Below are positions 38,201 to 47,792 of a DNA stretch of 64,000 nt, one piece after another. The stretch comes from an uncultured Clostridia bacterium (GTDB taxonomy: Bacteria > Bacillota > Clostridia > TANB77 > CAG-508). The notes under the pieces were generated by a model, which was not told where the DNA came from, ran no database searches, and worked only from the letters and a program-made list of their open reading frames with translations. A program made the position numbers and the translations under genes. Position 1 is the stretch's first letter. Each line of letters opens with the position of its first letter. The stretch is taken from contig CAQUUC010000002.1 in assembly GCA_948896235.1 (NCBI GenBank), forward strand, positions 360,047 to 424,046, given 5' to 3'.

Positions 38201-39931
38201 ATGTATATAAGTGAAATAATAATAGATAATTATAGAAATTTTGAACATATAGAAATACCATTAAATAAATTTACTATTCTAATAGGAGAAAATGATATTG
38301 GAAAATCTAATGTTATAGAAGCTATAAGATTAGTACTTAATAACAATACTTTTCAATATTCTACTAAAACCTTAGGAATAACGGATATCAATAGTAATAG
38401 ATTAAAAAAATTTAAAGAAGATGTAAAGTTACAAAAAGCTAAAATATCTCAAGCAATACAAGATAAAAATTTAGAATATTTAAATACTATTATACCAGTT
38501 GTTAAGATAAAGCTTAAAATAACAGAAGCAAATACGGAATATCAAAAAGCATTATTAAGTGATTGGCTAAATGAAGATAATGAAGGAAATGATTGTTATG
38601 AAGTGGAATATGTGTTTAAGCCTAAAGATGAAATAAAATTTATGCAAGAAGTTATAGCTATACAGTCTTTAGGAGAAAACTACATACTTCCATTAAATAT
38701 GTATGAATACAAAATTATTTCGAGTAATAATGGAAAAGGTGTACGATTCGATAAATTTCAAAACTTTAATATTAGTTATATTGGAGCAGAAAGAGATAAC
38801 TTTTCAGAAACGGATAAACAAATGTCGTATAAGCTAGTTAGTTCATTACTAGAAAAAAATTTAAGTAAACAAGATAGATATCTTGCTAATCAAGCATATA
38901 TTAAGTTTTTTGACGAATTAAAAGACTTGGATTCGTATAAAGATGTATTTAATAAATTTAATAAGTCTGATTTTGATAATTGGAGAGAAATTATAGATAA
39001 ACTAGAATTAGGACCTAATACACCAAATTTAAAAAGCATATTTTCTAATATCAATATGACATATGGAGAAAAATTTCTATATCAAAAAGGCTTAGGAACA
39101 AGGAATTTATTATTAATAATTTTGCTATTTACGAATTACCTTAACGAAGAAAGAAAATTCAATTTGATATCAATCGAAGAACCAGAAGCACATATGTGTG
39201 TCAATAATTTAAATGTAGCAATAGATTTTATTACAAAAAGTTTAGAGAATATAGAAACAGAAGATTTTGTACAAGGAATTATTACTACACACAATTATAA
39301 TATTATTAATAAACTAAAATTTGAAAATGTTGTGTTACTAAAAGATAATCAACCAATAAGTTTTTCACAATATAGTGATATGAGTAAATATTTAGCTAAA
39401 AGACCTAATTTTGATATTTTAAAGATCTTATTATCTAAAAGAGTTATACTTGTAGAAGGACCAACAGAAGAAATGTATATAAACACATACTTGCAACAAG
39501 AAAATAAGAATTTAAATATGGCAGAAGTTATTGTTACAGGAAAAGGATATACTAAATTTTTAGATATCTGGAAAGTAATAAATCAAGATACAGATAAAAA
39601 AATCGGAGTGGTAAGAGATTATGATAATCAACCTAAAGCAAAGAAAAAACACGATGAATATGATGATGGAAAAAATATTTTTGTAAGAACAACAAAAGAA
39701 ACAGAATATACTTTTGAAGATGCTTTAATTAATCAAGGAAATAATAGACAAGTTTTAGAAGATTTATTTCAGGAAGAATTGAAAGATACAAAACTTGAAG
39801 ATTATATGACAGATAACAAAAATAAAACAGAAAATATGTTTAAAATTTGTAATAGCATATTAGATAACAAAATTAAGATAGAAATTCCTACTTATATAAA
39901 GGAGATTATAGATGGAGTATGTAGCAAGTAA
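38201..39931 (+). CDS. gajA: Gabija GajA: OLD-like ATPase-TOPRIM nuclease
   Basis: 576 residues, the GajA size. N-terminal AAA ATPase: YISEIIIDNYRNFEHIEIPLNKF, Walker A IGENDIGKSNVIEAIRLVLN, signature region and Walker B LISIEEPEAHMCVNN near 330, then a TOPRIM nuclease with VILVEGPTEEMYINTYL near 415 and a conserved VVRDYDNQPK. GajA nicks phage DNA when nucleotide pools fall. It starts AAGGAGTAATTGAA-ATG and overlaps gajB by 20 bp. No CGG occurs in this gene, unlike gajB. Confidence 0.93.
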   Translation: MYISEIIIDNYRNFEHIEIPLNKFTILIGENDIGKSNVIEAIRLVLNNNTFQYSTKTLGITDINSNRLKKFKEDVKLQKAKISQAIQDKNLEYLNTIIPVVKIKLKITEANTEYQKALLSDWLNEDNEGNDCYEVEYVFKPKDEIKFMQEVIAIQSLGENYILPLNMYEYKIISSNNGKGVRFDKFQNFNISYIGAERDNFSETDKQMSYKLVSSLLEKNLSKQDRYLANQAYIKFFDELKDLDSYKDVFNKFNKSDFDNWREIIDKLELGPNTPNLKSIFSNINMTYGEKFLYQKGLGTRNLLLIILLFTNYLNEERKFNLISIEEPEAHMCVNNLNVAIDFITKSLENIETEDFVQGIITTHNYNIINKLKFENVVLLKDNQPISFSQYSDMSKYLAKRPNFDILKILLSKRVILVEGPTEEMYINTYLQQENKNLNMAEVIVTGKGYTKFLDIWKVINQDTDKKIGVVRDYDNQPKAKKKHDEYDDGKNIFVRTTKETEYTFEDALINQGNNRQVLEDLFQEELKDTKLEDYMTDNKNKTENMFKICNSILDNKIKIEIPTYIKEIIDGVCSK

Positions 39932-41268
39932 AATACTAATAGCTGGAGCAGGTGCTGGAAAAACACATGATTTATCAGAACTAGTTTTAAGCGAAGAAAT
40001 TCAAGAGAATAAAAATATCTATGTTATTACTTACACTAATTTTGCTAGAAAAAATATTGAAGATAGCATAAAAGAACAAAGAGGATATATTCCAGATAAT
40101 ATAAAAATATTAACAATACATACTTTTTTATTAAATGAGCTTATATATCCATATAGCAATTATATTTTAGAAAGAAAATATACAAAAGCAGTATCAACCT
40201 CATTGCCTAGCGAAGCTAAAAAGAAAAGATTTATAATTAGTAAATTACAAGACAAGGGGATCATTCATAATGAAATTGTTTTAAATGTAGCGAAACAGAT
40301 ACTCGTTGGAAATATAAGTCAAACTAAAAAACAAATTACAAAGAGAAAAAATATATTAGAACATTTTATAGCTAGTATAGGAGCAATATATATTGATGAA
40401 GCACAGGATTTAGATGAAGATGTTATAAAAATTATAGAAAAATTAGCTTCTGAAAATATAAGTATCTACATGGTAGGAGATCCAAAGCAGGCAATTAAAT
40501 ATCCCCATGTTCTAGAAAACTTTATAAGAAAAGTTGAAAGAGGAGAAGTAATAAATTTTCAAATGTTGCCATATAAAAACATAACACATAGATTACCAAA
40601 TGAAATTGTGCAAATATCAAATTTATACTGTCCTGAAAATCAAAGACAAATATCAAAAAATAGCGAAAAAGGTAGTATATCATATATAGATGTTAAAGAT
40701 AAAGAATTTGATAATATATTTAGTAAGGTAAAAGAAAATAACGGACTTATTTATATTAAAGAAAAGGATGAATTATTTGAAACCCGGACAAAAGAAAAAT
40801 ATAATGCCACAAGCCTTAAAAGAAAAGTTACTTGAAATAATGCCATATGGAGATGATGAAGACGCGTATCTATATGAGAAGGAAATAGAGTTAAAGCAAA
40901 TACTATCACAAAATAAAAATTTGAAAAAAGAGTTTTTAGATAAATATAATTTAGGAAGATTGGAAGCAGAAGACTATTTCGCATTGATTAATCAAATGTC
41001 AAGTAGTAGTATTAAATATAATGTACATAGCATTGATAAAGTGAAGGGACTAGAAGCAGAAGAATGCATGTTTATAGTTAATAAGTCAATGTCGGATTAC
41101 TTATTAATGAAAAAGACAGGTAGAAACAAAGAGTTGAATTATCTATATGTGGCATTAACAAGAACAAGCAGAAATCTTATTTTGGCAATTAATATAGAGG
41201 AAGGAAAAAATGAAATTATAGATGCAATAGAAAAGATGGGAATAAAGAAGTATAACTATGAAATATAG
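39912..41268 (+). CDS. gajB: Gabija GajB: UvrD/PcrA-like helicase (needs +1 shift at CGG)
   Basis: N-terminal Walker A LIAGAGAGKTHDLSELVLSEE, then ITYTNFARKNIEDSIKEQ, IYIDEAQDLDEDVIKIIEKL (Walker B/motif II), VGDPKQAIK and HRLPNEIVQISN. At codon 292 CGG (40785-40787) follows ACC. Skipping C joins KDELFET to GQKKNIMPQALKEK and continues with the UvrD-like C-terminal part (VHSIDKVKGLEAEECMFIVN and YVALTRTSRNLILAI) to 41268. Total 451 residues, about GajB size. Without the shift the protein stops at 40835 and loses motifs V-VI. Because it is a probably transferred defence gene, its CGG use suggests the shift is adapted in this lineage. Confidence 0.9.
40785..40787 (+). other. CGG frameshift site 4 (gajB)
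   Basis: ACC-CGG-A at codon 292. Skipping C joins KDELFET to GQKKNIMPQ; helicase motifs V and VI lie beyond it. Confidence 0.85.
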
Positions 41269-41315
41269 AAGTGGTAAGTCATTTATCACTTTTTAATTTT
41301 ATGCTAATAAAAAAC

Positions 41316-41350
41316 TTTTTTAGATATCTTTTTAGATGTTTAGCTAAAAT
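41316..41350. repeat. right copy of the TTTTTTAGATAT direct repeat
   Basis: TTTTTTAGATATCTTTTTAGATG-TTTAGC-AAAAT, an imperfect match to 36439-36475, between gajB and tRNA-Arg. Confidence 0.4.
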
Positions 41351-41384
41351 AAAAAAATCAAGAGTTTAAAACCCTTGAAAATAG

Positions 41385-41461
<77 letters not shown>

Positions 41462-41594
41462 ATAGATACAATAATTATAATAGCATAAAAGATATACAAT
41501 GTCAATAAATCTAGTCAAAAAAATTAAAAAACTATAGTAATTATACACAAAATATAGTAAAATGTTAAAGCAAAAGAACAAAAAGGAGAAAAAT

Positions 41595-42290
41595 GTGGAA
41601 AACGAAACAAGTAAAAAATTAGTACATCAAATCATATGGTACACAATAATATTTAGCATAATTGGATTACTAATAGAAACTATATTTTGTTATTTAACAA
41701 CAGGAGTTATAGAAAGCAGAAAAGGATTAATATGGGGACCATTTTGTCCAGTATATGGAATTGGAGCAACAATACTAATAATACTATTAGAAAAATACAA
41801 AAATAATCCAACAAAATTATTCATAATAGGAAGTATAATGGGAAACATTATAGAATACTTATTAAGTTATATACTAGAAGCAATCTATGGAGTAAGGTTT
41901 TGGGACTATGCATATGTAGATTTAAATTTAAATGGAAGAATATGTATAAGATACTCTATATTTTGGGGAATGCTTGCAGTAATATTAATAAAACTTGTAA
42001 AACCATATATAGATAAAATAATAAATAAAATACCAAATTTAAAACCATTAAATATAAGCATAATAATATTACTAATAATAGACTGTATTGCAACAGTATG
42101 GGCAATAAATACATATCAAGATAGAGTTTTGGCAAAATATTATAATATAGAAAATACAAATCAAACAAAATTAAAATACTACATAGAAGAAAAATTATTT
42201 TCAAATGATAAAATGGAAAAAACATTTCCAAACTTAAGATACACAGATGAATTTGGAAAAGAACATTATTTAAGAGATATGATAAATTAA
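41595..42290 (+). CDS. CmpB-like putative ABC transporter permease (PF06541 type)
   Basis: 231 residues from a GTG at 41595 after AAAAAGGAGAAAAAT. Several membrane helices. SIIGLLIETIFCYLTTGVIESRKGLIWGPFCPVYGIGA and GNIIEYLLSYILEAIYGVRFWDYAYVDLNLNGRICIRYSIFWG are the signature of the CmpB-type membrane family, called a putative ABC-transporter type IV permease. The function is unknown; a partner ATPase is not adjacent. The C-terminal ~80 residues are soluble. Confidence 0.8.
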   Translation: MENETSKKLVHQIIWYTIIFSIIGLLIETIFCYLTTGVIESRKGLIWGPFCPVYGIGATILIILLEKYKNNPTKLFIIGSIMGNIIEYLLSYILEAIYGVRFWDYAYVDLNLNGRICIRYSIFWGMLAVILIKLVKPYIDKIINKIPNLKPLNISIIILLIIDCIATVWAINTYQDRVLAKYYNIENTNQTKLKYYIEEKLFSNDKMEKTFPNLRYTDEFGKEHYLRDMIN

Positions 42291-42298
42291 TACATACA

Positions 42299-42330
42299 AT
42301 AAAAGCAGTTTTTAAAAACTGCTTTTTAAA
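42299..42330. terminator. bidirectional terminator
   Basis: AAAAGCAGTTTTT / AAAAACTGCTTTT perfect hairpin between convergent genes, with A and T tracts on both sides. Confidence 0.7.
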
Positions 42331-43106
42331 ATTTTAGTAACATCATCAAAAGAAAAATTATTAGTCAAGACAACGTCAAAACTCTGTTTATAAAATTCAA
42401 AATTCTTATCAATATTCTTCTCTAAAAAACCAAACGAAATAGTTCTATTTAAATCTTCTTTATGAACCATATTTAAATCCTCAATTAAATCACCAAACAA
42501 AAGAATATAATCTTTATTTTTAATTTCTTTACTAACATAATCAGGTAATTTATTAATAGACTTATTACATGTATGAATGATATCGTCATTAAAAGGTAAC
42601 ATTTTATTATCCTCAAATTTAATAAAATTACTAATAATATGAACATTATCATAAAAGCAGTTATTTAATTTTAAAAATTCCTCAATAACATTACCAATTC
42701 CAGCAGATAAAATAATAACAGGAACATTATACCTGTGTAAATCATTTAAAAATTGTTTAAAACCATCTCTAAAAGACATATCACCAGCTTTTACACAAGC
42801 TAAAAGCTTATCATAAGTAAGTCCATAAAAATGAGTTAAATCCATAACTTTAAAATACCATTCTTTCATATAATTACTTTTGGTGATGTTATCTAGAGTA
42901 TAATCAAGTTCTAAAGGGCCGTATTTTTCATATAACAATAAAGAATCCTTATAAAAATTAGGATTCATAATAGTAGGATTTTGAAGAATTGTCCATGAAT
43001 CAGTACCAACATTAGTAGTAATAGTTTTATCAAAATCCATAACAACATAAAAATTATTATTATTTAAATGAATATTTTTAATTTTTTCTTCATTAATATA
43101 AACCAT
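42312..43106 (-). CDS. UMPH-1-like pyrimidine 5'-nucleotidase (HAD family)
   Basis: 264 residues. HAD motif I VVMDFDKTITTN, motif II VIILSAGIGN, and motif III/IV LLFGDLIEDLNM. The layout, with an alpha-helical cap between motifs I and II (SYMKEWYFKVMDLTHFYGLTY), matches the eukaryote-type UMPH-1/cN-III nucleotidase family, which removes phosphate from UMP or CMP. It is transcribed in tandem with yhbY, whose stop is 8 bp upstream. There is no membrane segment. Confidence 0.8.
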   Translation of the reverse strand: MVYINEEKIKNIHLNNNNFYVVMDFDKTITTNVGTDSWTILQNPTIMNPNFYKDSLLLYEKYGPLELDYTLDNITKSNYMKEWYFKVMDLTHFYGLTYDKLLACVKAGDMSFRDGFKQFLNDLHRYNVPVIILSAGIGNVIEEFLKLNNCFYDNVHIISNFIKFEDNKMLPFNDDIIHTCNKSINKLPDYVSKEIKNKDYILLFGDLIEDLNMVHKEDLNRTISFGFLEKNIDKNFEFYKQSFDVVLTNNFSFDDVTKILKSSF

Positions 43107-43114
43107 AAAAACTC

Positions 43115-43405
43115 CTAATCAGGTAAAACTATTTTAGAATTCTTCTTTTTAGGCCTATATAAAGTAATTCTATTTCCTACAATTTGGACTAAAATAGAAT
43201 TAGTTTTAGAAGCAAGCTCATTTGCAATAGAATAATTCTCATCTGGTGCAGTTTCTAAAACAGAAAGTTTAATAAGTTCACGAGCTTCTAAAGCATCATT
43301 TACTTGCTTTATTAAATTTTCATTAAGCCCATTCTTACCAACTTGAAAAATAGAATCTAATTTATTTGCTAAAGCACGTAAATATGCTCTTTGTTTACTA
43401 GTCAT
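43115..43405 (-). CDS. yhbY: YhbY-family CRM-domain RNA-binding protein
   Basis: 96 residues. TSKQRAYLRALANKLDSIFQVGKNGLNENLIKQVNDALEARELIKL and VGNRITLYRPKK are the CRM-domain pattern with GxxG (KNGL). YhbY associates with pre-50S ribosomes and RNA. I chose the ATG at 43405 (GGAGG six bases upstream) instead of the earlier in-frame one. Confidence 0.95.
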   Translation of the reverse strand: MTSKQRAYLRALANKLDSIFQVGKNGLNENLIKQVNDALEARELIKLSVLETAPDENYSIANELASKTNSILVQIVGNRITLYRPKKKNSKIVLPD

Positions 43406-43569
43406 AAAAACCTCCATCATTGTAAATTACAACTATTATACACTTTAACAAAAAAATATGCAATAAATACAAGCATATAATTTTTAAAGAAAAATACAAA
43501 TATTTTTGACACTTTTTTAATTATTATGATACAATTATGTATATTAATGTATTGAAAGGAGAAATTTAT

Positions 43570-43851
43570 ATGGAACTACTAGCAGAAATATTAGAAATGA
43601 TGATGATAATAGGATTTGGAGTATCATGGCCTTTATCAATTTATAAATCCTATACTTCTAAATCAACGAAAGGAAAAAGCATTTTATTTTTATTTTGTAT
43701 TGCTTTAGGATATATTTGTGGTATTATTTCAAAATTAATTTCACATAACTTAAATTTAGCATTCTGGTTTTATATTCCAAACATATTAATGGTTAGCACA
43801 GATATTGTTCTTTATTTTAGAAATAAAAGGATAGAAGCTGAACAAAACTAG
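43570..43851 (+). CDS. SemiSWEET-like PQ-loop membrane protein
   Basis: 93 residues. GFGVSWPLSIYKSYTSKSTKGKSILFLFCIALGYICGI is the (P-Q-loop-like) SWEET repeat with a second hydrophobic pair behind it (FWFYIPNILMVSTDIVLYF). Three membrane helices in total, the SemiSWEET size. Such proteins transport sugars as dimers or are of unknown role. The ATG at 43570 follows AAAGGAG. It precedes a flavoprotein gene by 22 bp. Confidence 0.8.
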   Translation: MELLAEILEMMMIIGFGVSWPLSIYKSYTSKSTKGKSILFLFCIALGYICGIISKLISHNLNLAFWFYIPNILMVSTDIVLYFRNKRIEAEQN

Positions 43852-43873
43852 AATTAATAGGAGAGATATATGT

Positions 43874-45421
43874 ATGAAAGATGTAAAATGTCCTTATACA
43901 AAAGAAATGATAGAATCAGAAAGAATATTTTTAGATAATTTAGAAAAATTTACGAAAGTAGAAGAATCAAAAAATTTAAAAACAGAATCAAGTTCAGCAC
44001 CAATTGGAAATTTAGTACCATTAGGACTAGGAAAGAATAAGGGAGAATATGTTCCAATCGAATTAAGAGCACGTTTAGAAGAAGGAATTGCAGAAGATAT
44101 AAAAAGATTTGATTTAACAAATATCGACTCTGAAACAGATGTAGTAGTTGTTGGGAGTGGAGGAGCAGGATTATGTGCAGCAATTGAAGCAGCAGAACAG
44201 GGAGCACATATTTTAATATTAACAAAAGAAAAATATGGTCAATCTAATACCATTTTAGCACAAGGAGGAATTCAAGCAGTTACAGAAGCAGATGATTCTG
44301 TAGATATTCACTTTGAAGATACGATGGAAAGTGGGCACAATAAAAATAATCCAGAACTAGTCAAGAAATTAACTAGTGAAGCACCAGAAGCATTAAAATG
44401 GTTATCAGATTTAGGAGTTAATTTTAAAGAAGAACCATTATTAGCAGGTGGAGCTTCAAAAAAAAGATTACATGCAATTGGAGATACAACAGGTGCTGCT
44501 ATAATGAAAGCATTATCTAATAGAATTTTGGAATTAAAAGAACAAGGATTAATTACTATAAAAAAATATGCAGATGTCAAGGAAATAGTAAAAGATTCTA
44601 ATGGAAATGCAGCAGGTGTAATATTTAGACAAAATGATGAAAAAAATAAAAACGGAGAATATAAATTAGTTAAAGCTAAATCAATAGTTCTTGCTACTGG
44701 AGGATCAGGAAGTTTAGGATATAATAATTTTAATACATCTAATTGTAAAGGTATTACAGGGGATGGATTAGCAATGGCATATCATGCAGGGGCAAGATTA
44801 GTAGAACCAGCAGCTATTCAATATCATCCAACAGGAGGAGCTTTTCCGGTTAATTTAGCAGGAAAATTAGTTAGTGAAAAAGCACGTTCATTGGGTGCAT
44901 TATTATTTAACAAAAACGGTGAACCATTACAAACTATGGGAAACAGAGATCAGATTGTTAAGATTATTATGTCAGAAGTTAATAATTACAAAGGTATTAA
45001 AACTCCAAGTGGAAACTCAGGAGTTTGGCTAGCAACCCCTTTGATAGATAAAATTCATGGTGAAGGAACAATCAAGCAAAAACTACCTAGACTATACAAA
45101 GAATATATGTCATATGGAATTGACATTACAAAACATGCTATATTGATATATCCTACTATTCATTATCAACTTGGAGGCATTGAAATTGATTCTAGAGGGA
45201 TGACAGATATTCCAAATCTTTTTGCCGTAGGAGAAGTAAGTGGAGGAATAGATGGTGAAAATCGTTTAATGGGAAATGCACTTGCAACAGTTGTTGTATA
45301 TGGACGTACAGCAGGAAGAGAGGCAGCAGAAATTGCTAAAAACATTTCATTACCAGATAAATTATCATTATCTCATTTAGAAGACTTTCCAACATTAAAG
45401 GAAAATGAGATAGATATTTAA
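43874..45421 (+). CDS. FAD-dependent fumarate reductase/aspartate oxidase-family flavoprotein
   Basis: 515 residues. FAD-binding VVVVGSGGAGLCAAIEAAEQG near residue 90, TKEKYGQSNTILAQGGIQAV, and catalytic-type QYHPTGGAFPV and EKARSLGALLF, then the C-terminal GGIEIDSRGMTDIPNLFAVGEVSGGIDGENRLMGNA. This is the fumarate reductase/succinate dehydrogenase flavoprotein fold, near L-aspartate oxidase or an anaerobic oxidoreductase of unknown substrate. The N-terminal ~85 residues are an extension typical of some clostridial members. No partner Fe-S subunit lies next to it. Confidence 0.85.
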   Translation: MKDVKCPYTKEMIESERIFLDNLEKFTKVEESKNLKTESSSAPIGNLVPLGLGKNKGEYVPIELRARLEEGIAEDIKRFDLTNIDSETDVVVVGSGGAGLCAAIEAAEQGAHILILTKEKYGQSNTILAQGGIQAVTEADDSVDIHFEDTMESGHNKNNPELVKKLTSEAPEALKWLSDLGVNFKEEPLLAGGASKKRLHAIGDTTGAAIMKALSNRILELKEQGLITIKKYADVKEIVKDSNGNAAGVIFRQNDEKNKNGEYKLVKAKSIVLATGGSGSLGYNNFNTSNCKGITGDGLAMAYHAGARLVEPAAIQYHPTGGAFPVNLAGKLVSEKARSLGALLFNKNGEPLQTMGNRDQIVKIIMSEVNNYKGIKTPSGNSGVWLATPLIDKIHGEGTIKQKLPRLYKEYMSYGIDITKHAILIYPTIHYQLGGIEIDSRGMTDIPNLFAVGEVSGGIDGENRLMGNALATVVVYGRTAGREAAEIAKNISLPDKLSLSHLEDFPTLKENEIDI

Positions 45422-45514
45422 CAAAAAATATGCAATTGAAATAATATAATTATGGTAGAATATTATAAAAACATATGATAAAATAAATTCAAAATTTGAA
45501 TATGGAGAGAAAAT

Positions 45515-45916
45515 ATGAAAAAAGAAAAATCATGTGGCTGTATAATAATAGAAAATAATAAAGTTTTATTAATACATCAAACAAAAGGACATTGGGGATT
45601 TCCTAAAGGACATATTGAAGAAAACGAAACAGAATTTGATACAGCATTAAGAGAAGTTAAAGAAGAAACAAATTTAGATGTAGAAATAAATGTAGAAAAA
45701 AGATATACAGAAAAATATATTACAGATACAGGCGTAGAAAAAGAAGTAGTACTCTTCATAGCTAAAAAAGTTGGAGGAGAAATAAAAGCACAAGAAAGTG
45801 AAGTAAAAAATATAAAATGGATACCAATTGAAGAAGCAGTACAAAAAATTACATACCCAACTACAAAAAAATTATTTGAAAAAGTTTTGAAAGATATAAA
45901 TATAAAAAACTATTAA
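45515..45916 (+). CDS. NUDIX hydrolase (bis(5'-nucleosyl)-tetraphosphatase-like)
   Basis: 133 residues. Nudix box GHIEENETEFDTALREVKEET (positions ~34-54), opening SCGCIIIENNKVLLIHQTKGHWGFPKGH, as in small Ap4A hydrolases or RppH-like proteins. It cleaves a nucleoside diphosphate linked to X; the exact substrate is not clear. The ATG follows GGAGAGAAAAT. Ends just before a strong hairpin. Confidence 0.9.
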   Translation: MKKEKSCGCIIIENNKVLLIHQTKGHWGFPKGHIEENETEFDTALREVKEETNLDVEINVEKRYTEKYITDTGVEKEVVLFIAKKVGGEIKAQESEVKNIKWIPIEEAVQKITYPTTKKLFEKVLKDINIKNY

Positions 45917-45921
45917 AAATT

Positions 45922-45957
45922 AAAAAGTTCTCAAAGGTTCAACTTTGAGAACTTTTT
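45922..45957. terminator. bidirectional terminator after the NUDIX gene
   Basis: AAAAAGTTCTCAAAG (45922-45936) with a 6-nt loop and CTTTGAGAACTTTTT (45943-45957), between convergent genes. Confidence 0.8.
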
Positions 45958-45965
45958 AAACCAAA

Positions 45966-46575
45966 CTAAAATAAAAATCCAATAAATCCGACAATTCCAA
46001 ATAAAAGAAAAATAATACCAGATAAAATATTCATAAATTTGCTAGAAACCTTACTAGTTAAAAACTTACCAAATAGAATAGCAATAGCATCGCTCACTAC
46101 CATACCTAAAATTGCACCTAAAATCAAAAAAATCTTAACATTAGGAAACTCTATACCAAGTCCTAATGAAGCAAGAAAAGTTTTATCGCCAAGTTCACCA
46201 ACAGCAATACTAAGAGCAATAATAAAAACATAGCCAATAGCTAAATTAGAAATTTTATGTAAGATACCAGATTTTGTAGAAGAATTGGTATCTTCTTCTT
46301 TATGCATTAAAGTAATAATACCAAAAAACAAAAAAGAAGCATAAGTAATAACTTCTAAAACGGTATGAAGCCATAAATTATCAAGATTACCTAAAACGCT
46401 ACCAAATAAAATAGCAACACCATGGCTAAAAAATGAACCGTAGAGCAACACCGAGCAAAATAGTAAAACTCTTCATTTTAGAAGAAAAAGATAAAACTAA
46501 AAGCTGAGTTTTATCACCAAGTTCACTTATAAAAACAAGACTAAAAGCCATAAATAAAGGATATAAAAATTCCAC
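45966..46575 (-). CDS. TMEM165/GDT1 (UPF0016) cation transporter (needs +1 shift at CGG)
   Basis: Start is a GTG at 46575 (AGGTGAT upstream). The first repeat has the signature E-L-G-D-K-T (FISELGDKTQLLVLSFSS), the second SIAVGELGDKTFLASLGLG; both are hallmarks of the GDT1/MneA Mn2+/Ca2+ transporter family. At codon 46 the frame meets CTA-CGG-T (46440-46438). Skipping C joins TILLGVAL to GSFFSHGVAILFGSVLG, the normal family continuation. Total 202 residues with six or seven helices. Without the shift it ends four codons later. No yybP-ykoY riboswitch is apparent upstream. Confidence 0.9.
46438..46440 (-). other. CGG frameshift site 5 (GDT1 family)
   Basis: CTA-CGG-T at codon 46. Skipping C joins TILLGVAL to GSFFSHGVA; GGT instead of GGA shows the third Gly base is free. 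Confidence 0.85.
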
Positions 46576-46835
46576 TTTTATCACCTAGTAATAACTATGT
46601 AATAAAAAATAAAATATTCATTCATTTAAAGAAGTATCTGAAAACTAAAACTAAAAAATTATACAAAATTCATCAAATTACAACACAAGGCTAAATCTTA
46701 ATTCCGTAAGCATTGTGAAAATTTTGTGAACACAATGTAACTTGTTAAGAATTTGCTTGTAAACAAAAAAATAACGTGATATAAAAAAGTGAAAAAGAAT
46801 AGTACAAAATTTTCTGATTTTGAGGAGGAATCAAA

Positions 46836-47792
46836 GTGATTGAAATAAAAAATGTAAGCAAAAAATATGGTAACTTTATAGCTGTAGACAATATAAGCTT
46901 TAATATTAAAAAAGGGGAAATAGTAGGATTGCTTGGACCAAATGGAGCGGGAAAAAGTACTACAATGAATATGATAACAGGATTTATAGAACAAACTGAA
47001 GGAGAAATAAAAGTTGGAGGATATGATATTCTAAAAAACCCTAAACAAGCCAAAAAACAAATAGGATATATGCCAGAAGGAGTACCACTATATAATGATT
47101 TAACAGTAAAAGAATTTGTAAGCTATATGGCAGATTTAAAAGAAGTTACCACAAAAGAAAAAAAGGATAAAGTCCAAAAAGTAATAGAACAAACAGACTT
47201 ACAAGATGTACAAAACAAGCTAATTAAAAACTTATCAAGAGGATATAAACAACGTGTGAGTCTAGCAGGAGCATTAGTAGGAGATCCAGAAATACTAATA
47301 TTAGATGAGCCAACAGTTGGTTTAGATCCTAAACAAATTACAGAAATAAGAAATCTAATAAAGAAATTAGGAAAAACACATACAATTATTTTAAGTTCAC
47401 ATATATTATCAGAAATAAGCCAAATATGTAATAAAGTAATAATAATAAATTCTGGAAAAATAATAGCCCAAGATACACCAAAAAATTTAGAAGAAAAAGT
47501 AAAAAAACAAAATCAATTATCAGTAACAGTAGAAGATAAAGAAACGAAAATAGAAGAAGTAACAAGACAAATAAAAGAAATAAGAGAAATAAAATTAGTA
47601 AAAGACAATGAAGATGGAACAAAAGAATATATAATAACAGCTAATGAAAATCAAGATATAAGAAAAGAAATATTTGAAAAATATGCAAAAAATAATATAA
47701 CAATATTTGAATTAAAAAAGAATGAAGCAACATTAGAAGATGCATTTATGAAACTAATAGCAGAAAAACAAAAAGAGGAGGAAGAAAACTAA
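46836..47792 (+). CDS. ABC transporter ATPase (GldA/CcmA-type)
   Basis: 318 residues. Walker A LLGPNGAGKSTTMNMITGF, signature NLSRGYKQRVSLAGALVGDPEILILDEPTVGLDP (Walker B included), H-loop TIILSSHIL. The C-terminal ~80 residues are an ABC-2-type tail. The start is a GTG at 46836 after GAGGAGG. Its stop overlaps the permease start by one base, and the GldG-like gene follows, forming a GldA-F-G like exporter operon found in many Bacillota. Confidence 0.95.
   Translation: MIEIKNVSKKYGNFIAVDNISFNIKKGEIVGLLGPNGAGKSTTMNMITGFIEQTEGEIKVGGYDILKNPKQAKKQIGYMPEGVPLYNDLTVKEFVSYMADLKEVTTKEKKDKVQKVIEQTDLQDVQNKLIKNLSRGYKQRVSLAGALVGDPEILILDEPTVGLDPKQITEIRNLIKKLGKTHTIILSSHILSEISQICNKVIIINSGKIIAQDTPKNLEEKVKKQNQLSVTVEDKETKIEEVTRQIKEIREIKLVKDNEDGTKEYIITANENQDIRKEIFEKYAKNNITIFELKKNEATLEDAFMKLIAEKQKEEEEN

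Noticed and set aside
46576..46700. yybP-ykoY manganese riboswitch before the GDT1-type transporter
   Set aside because: The leader is almost pure A/T and lacks the conserved G/C-containing loops.
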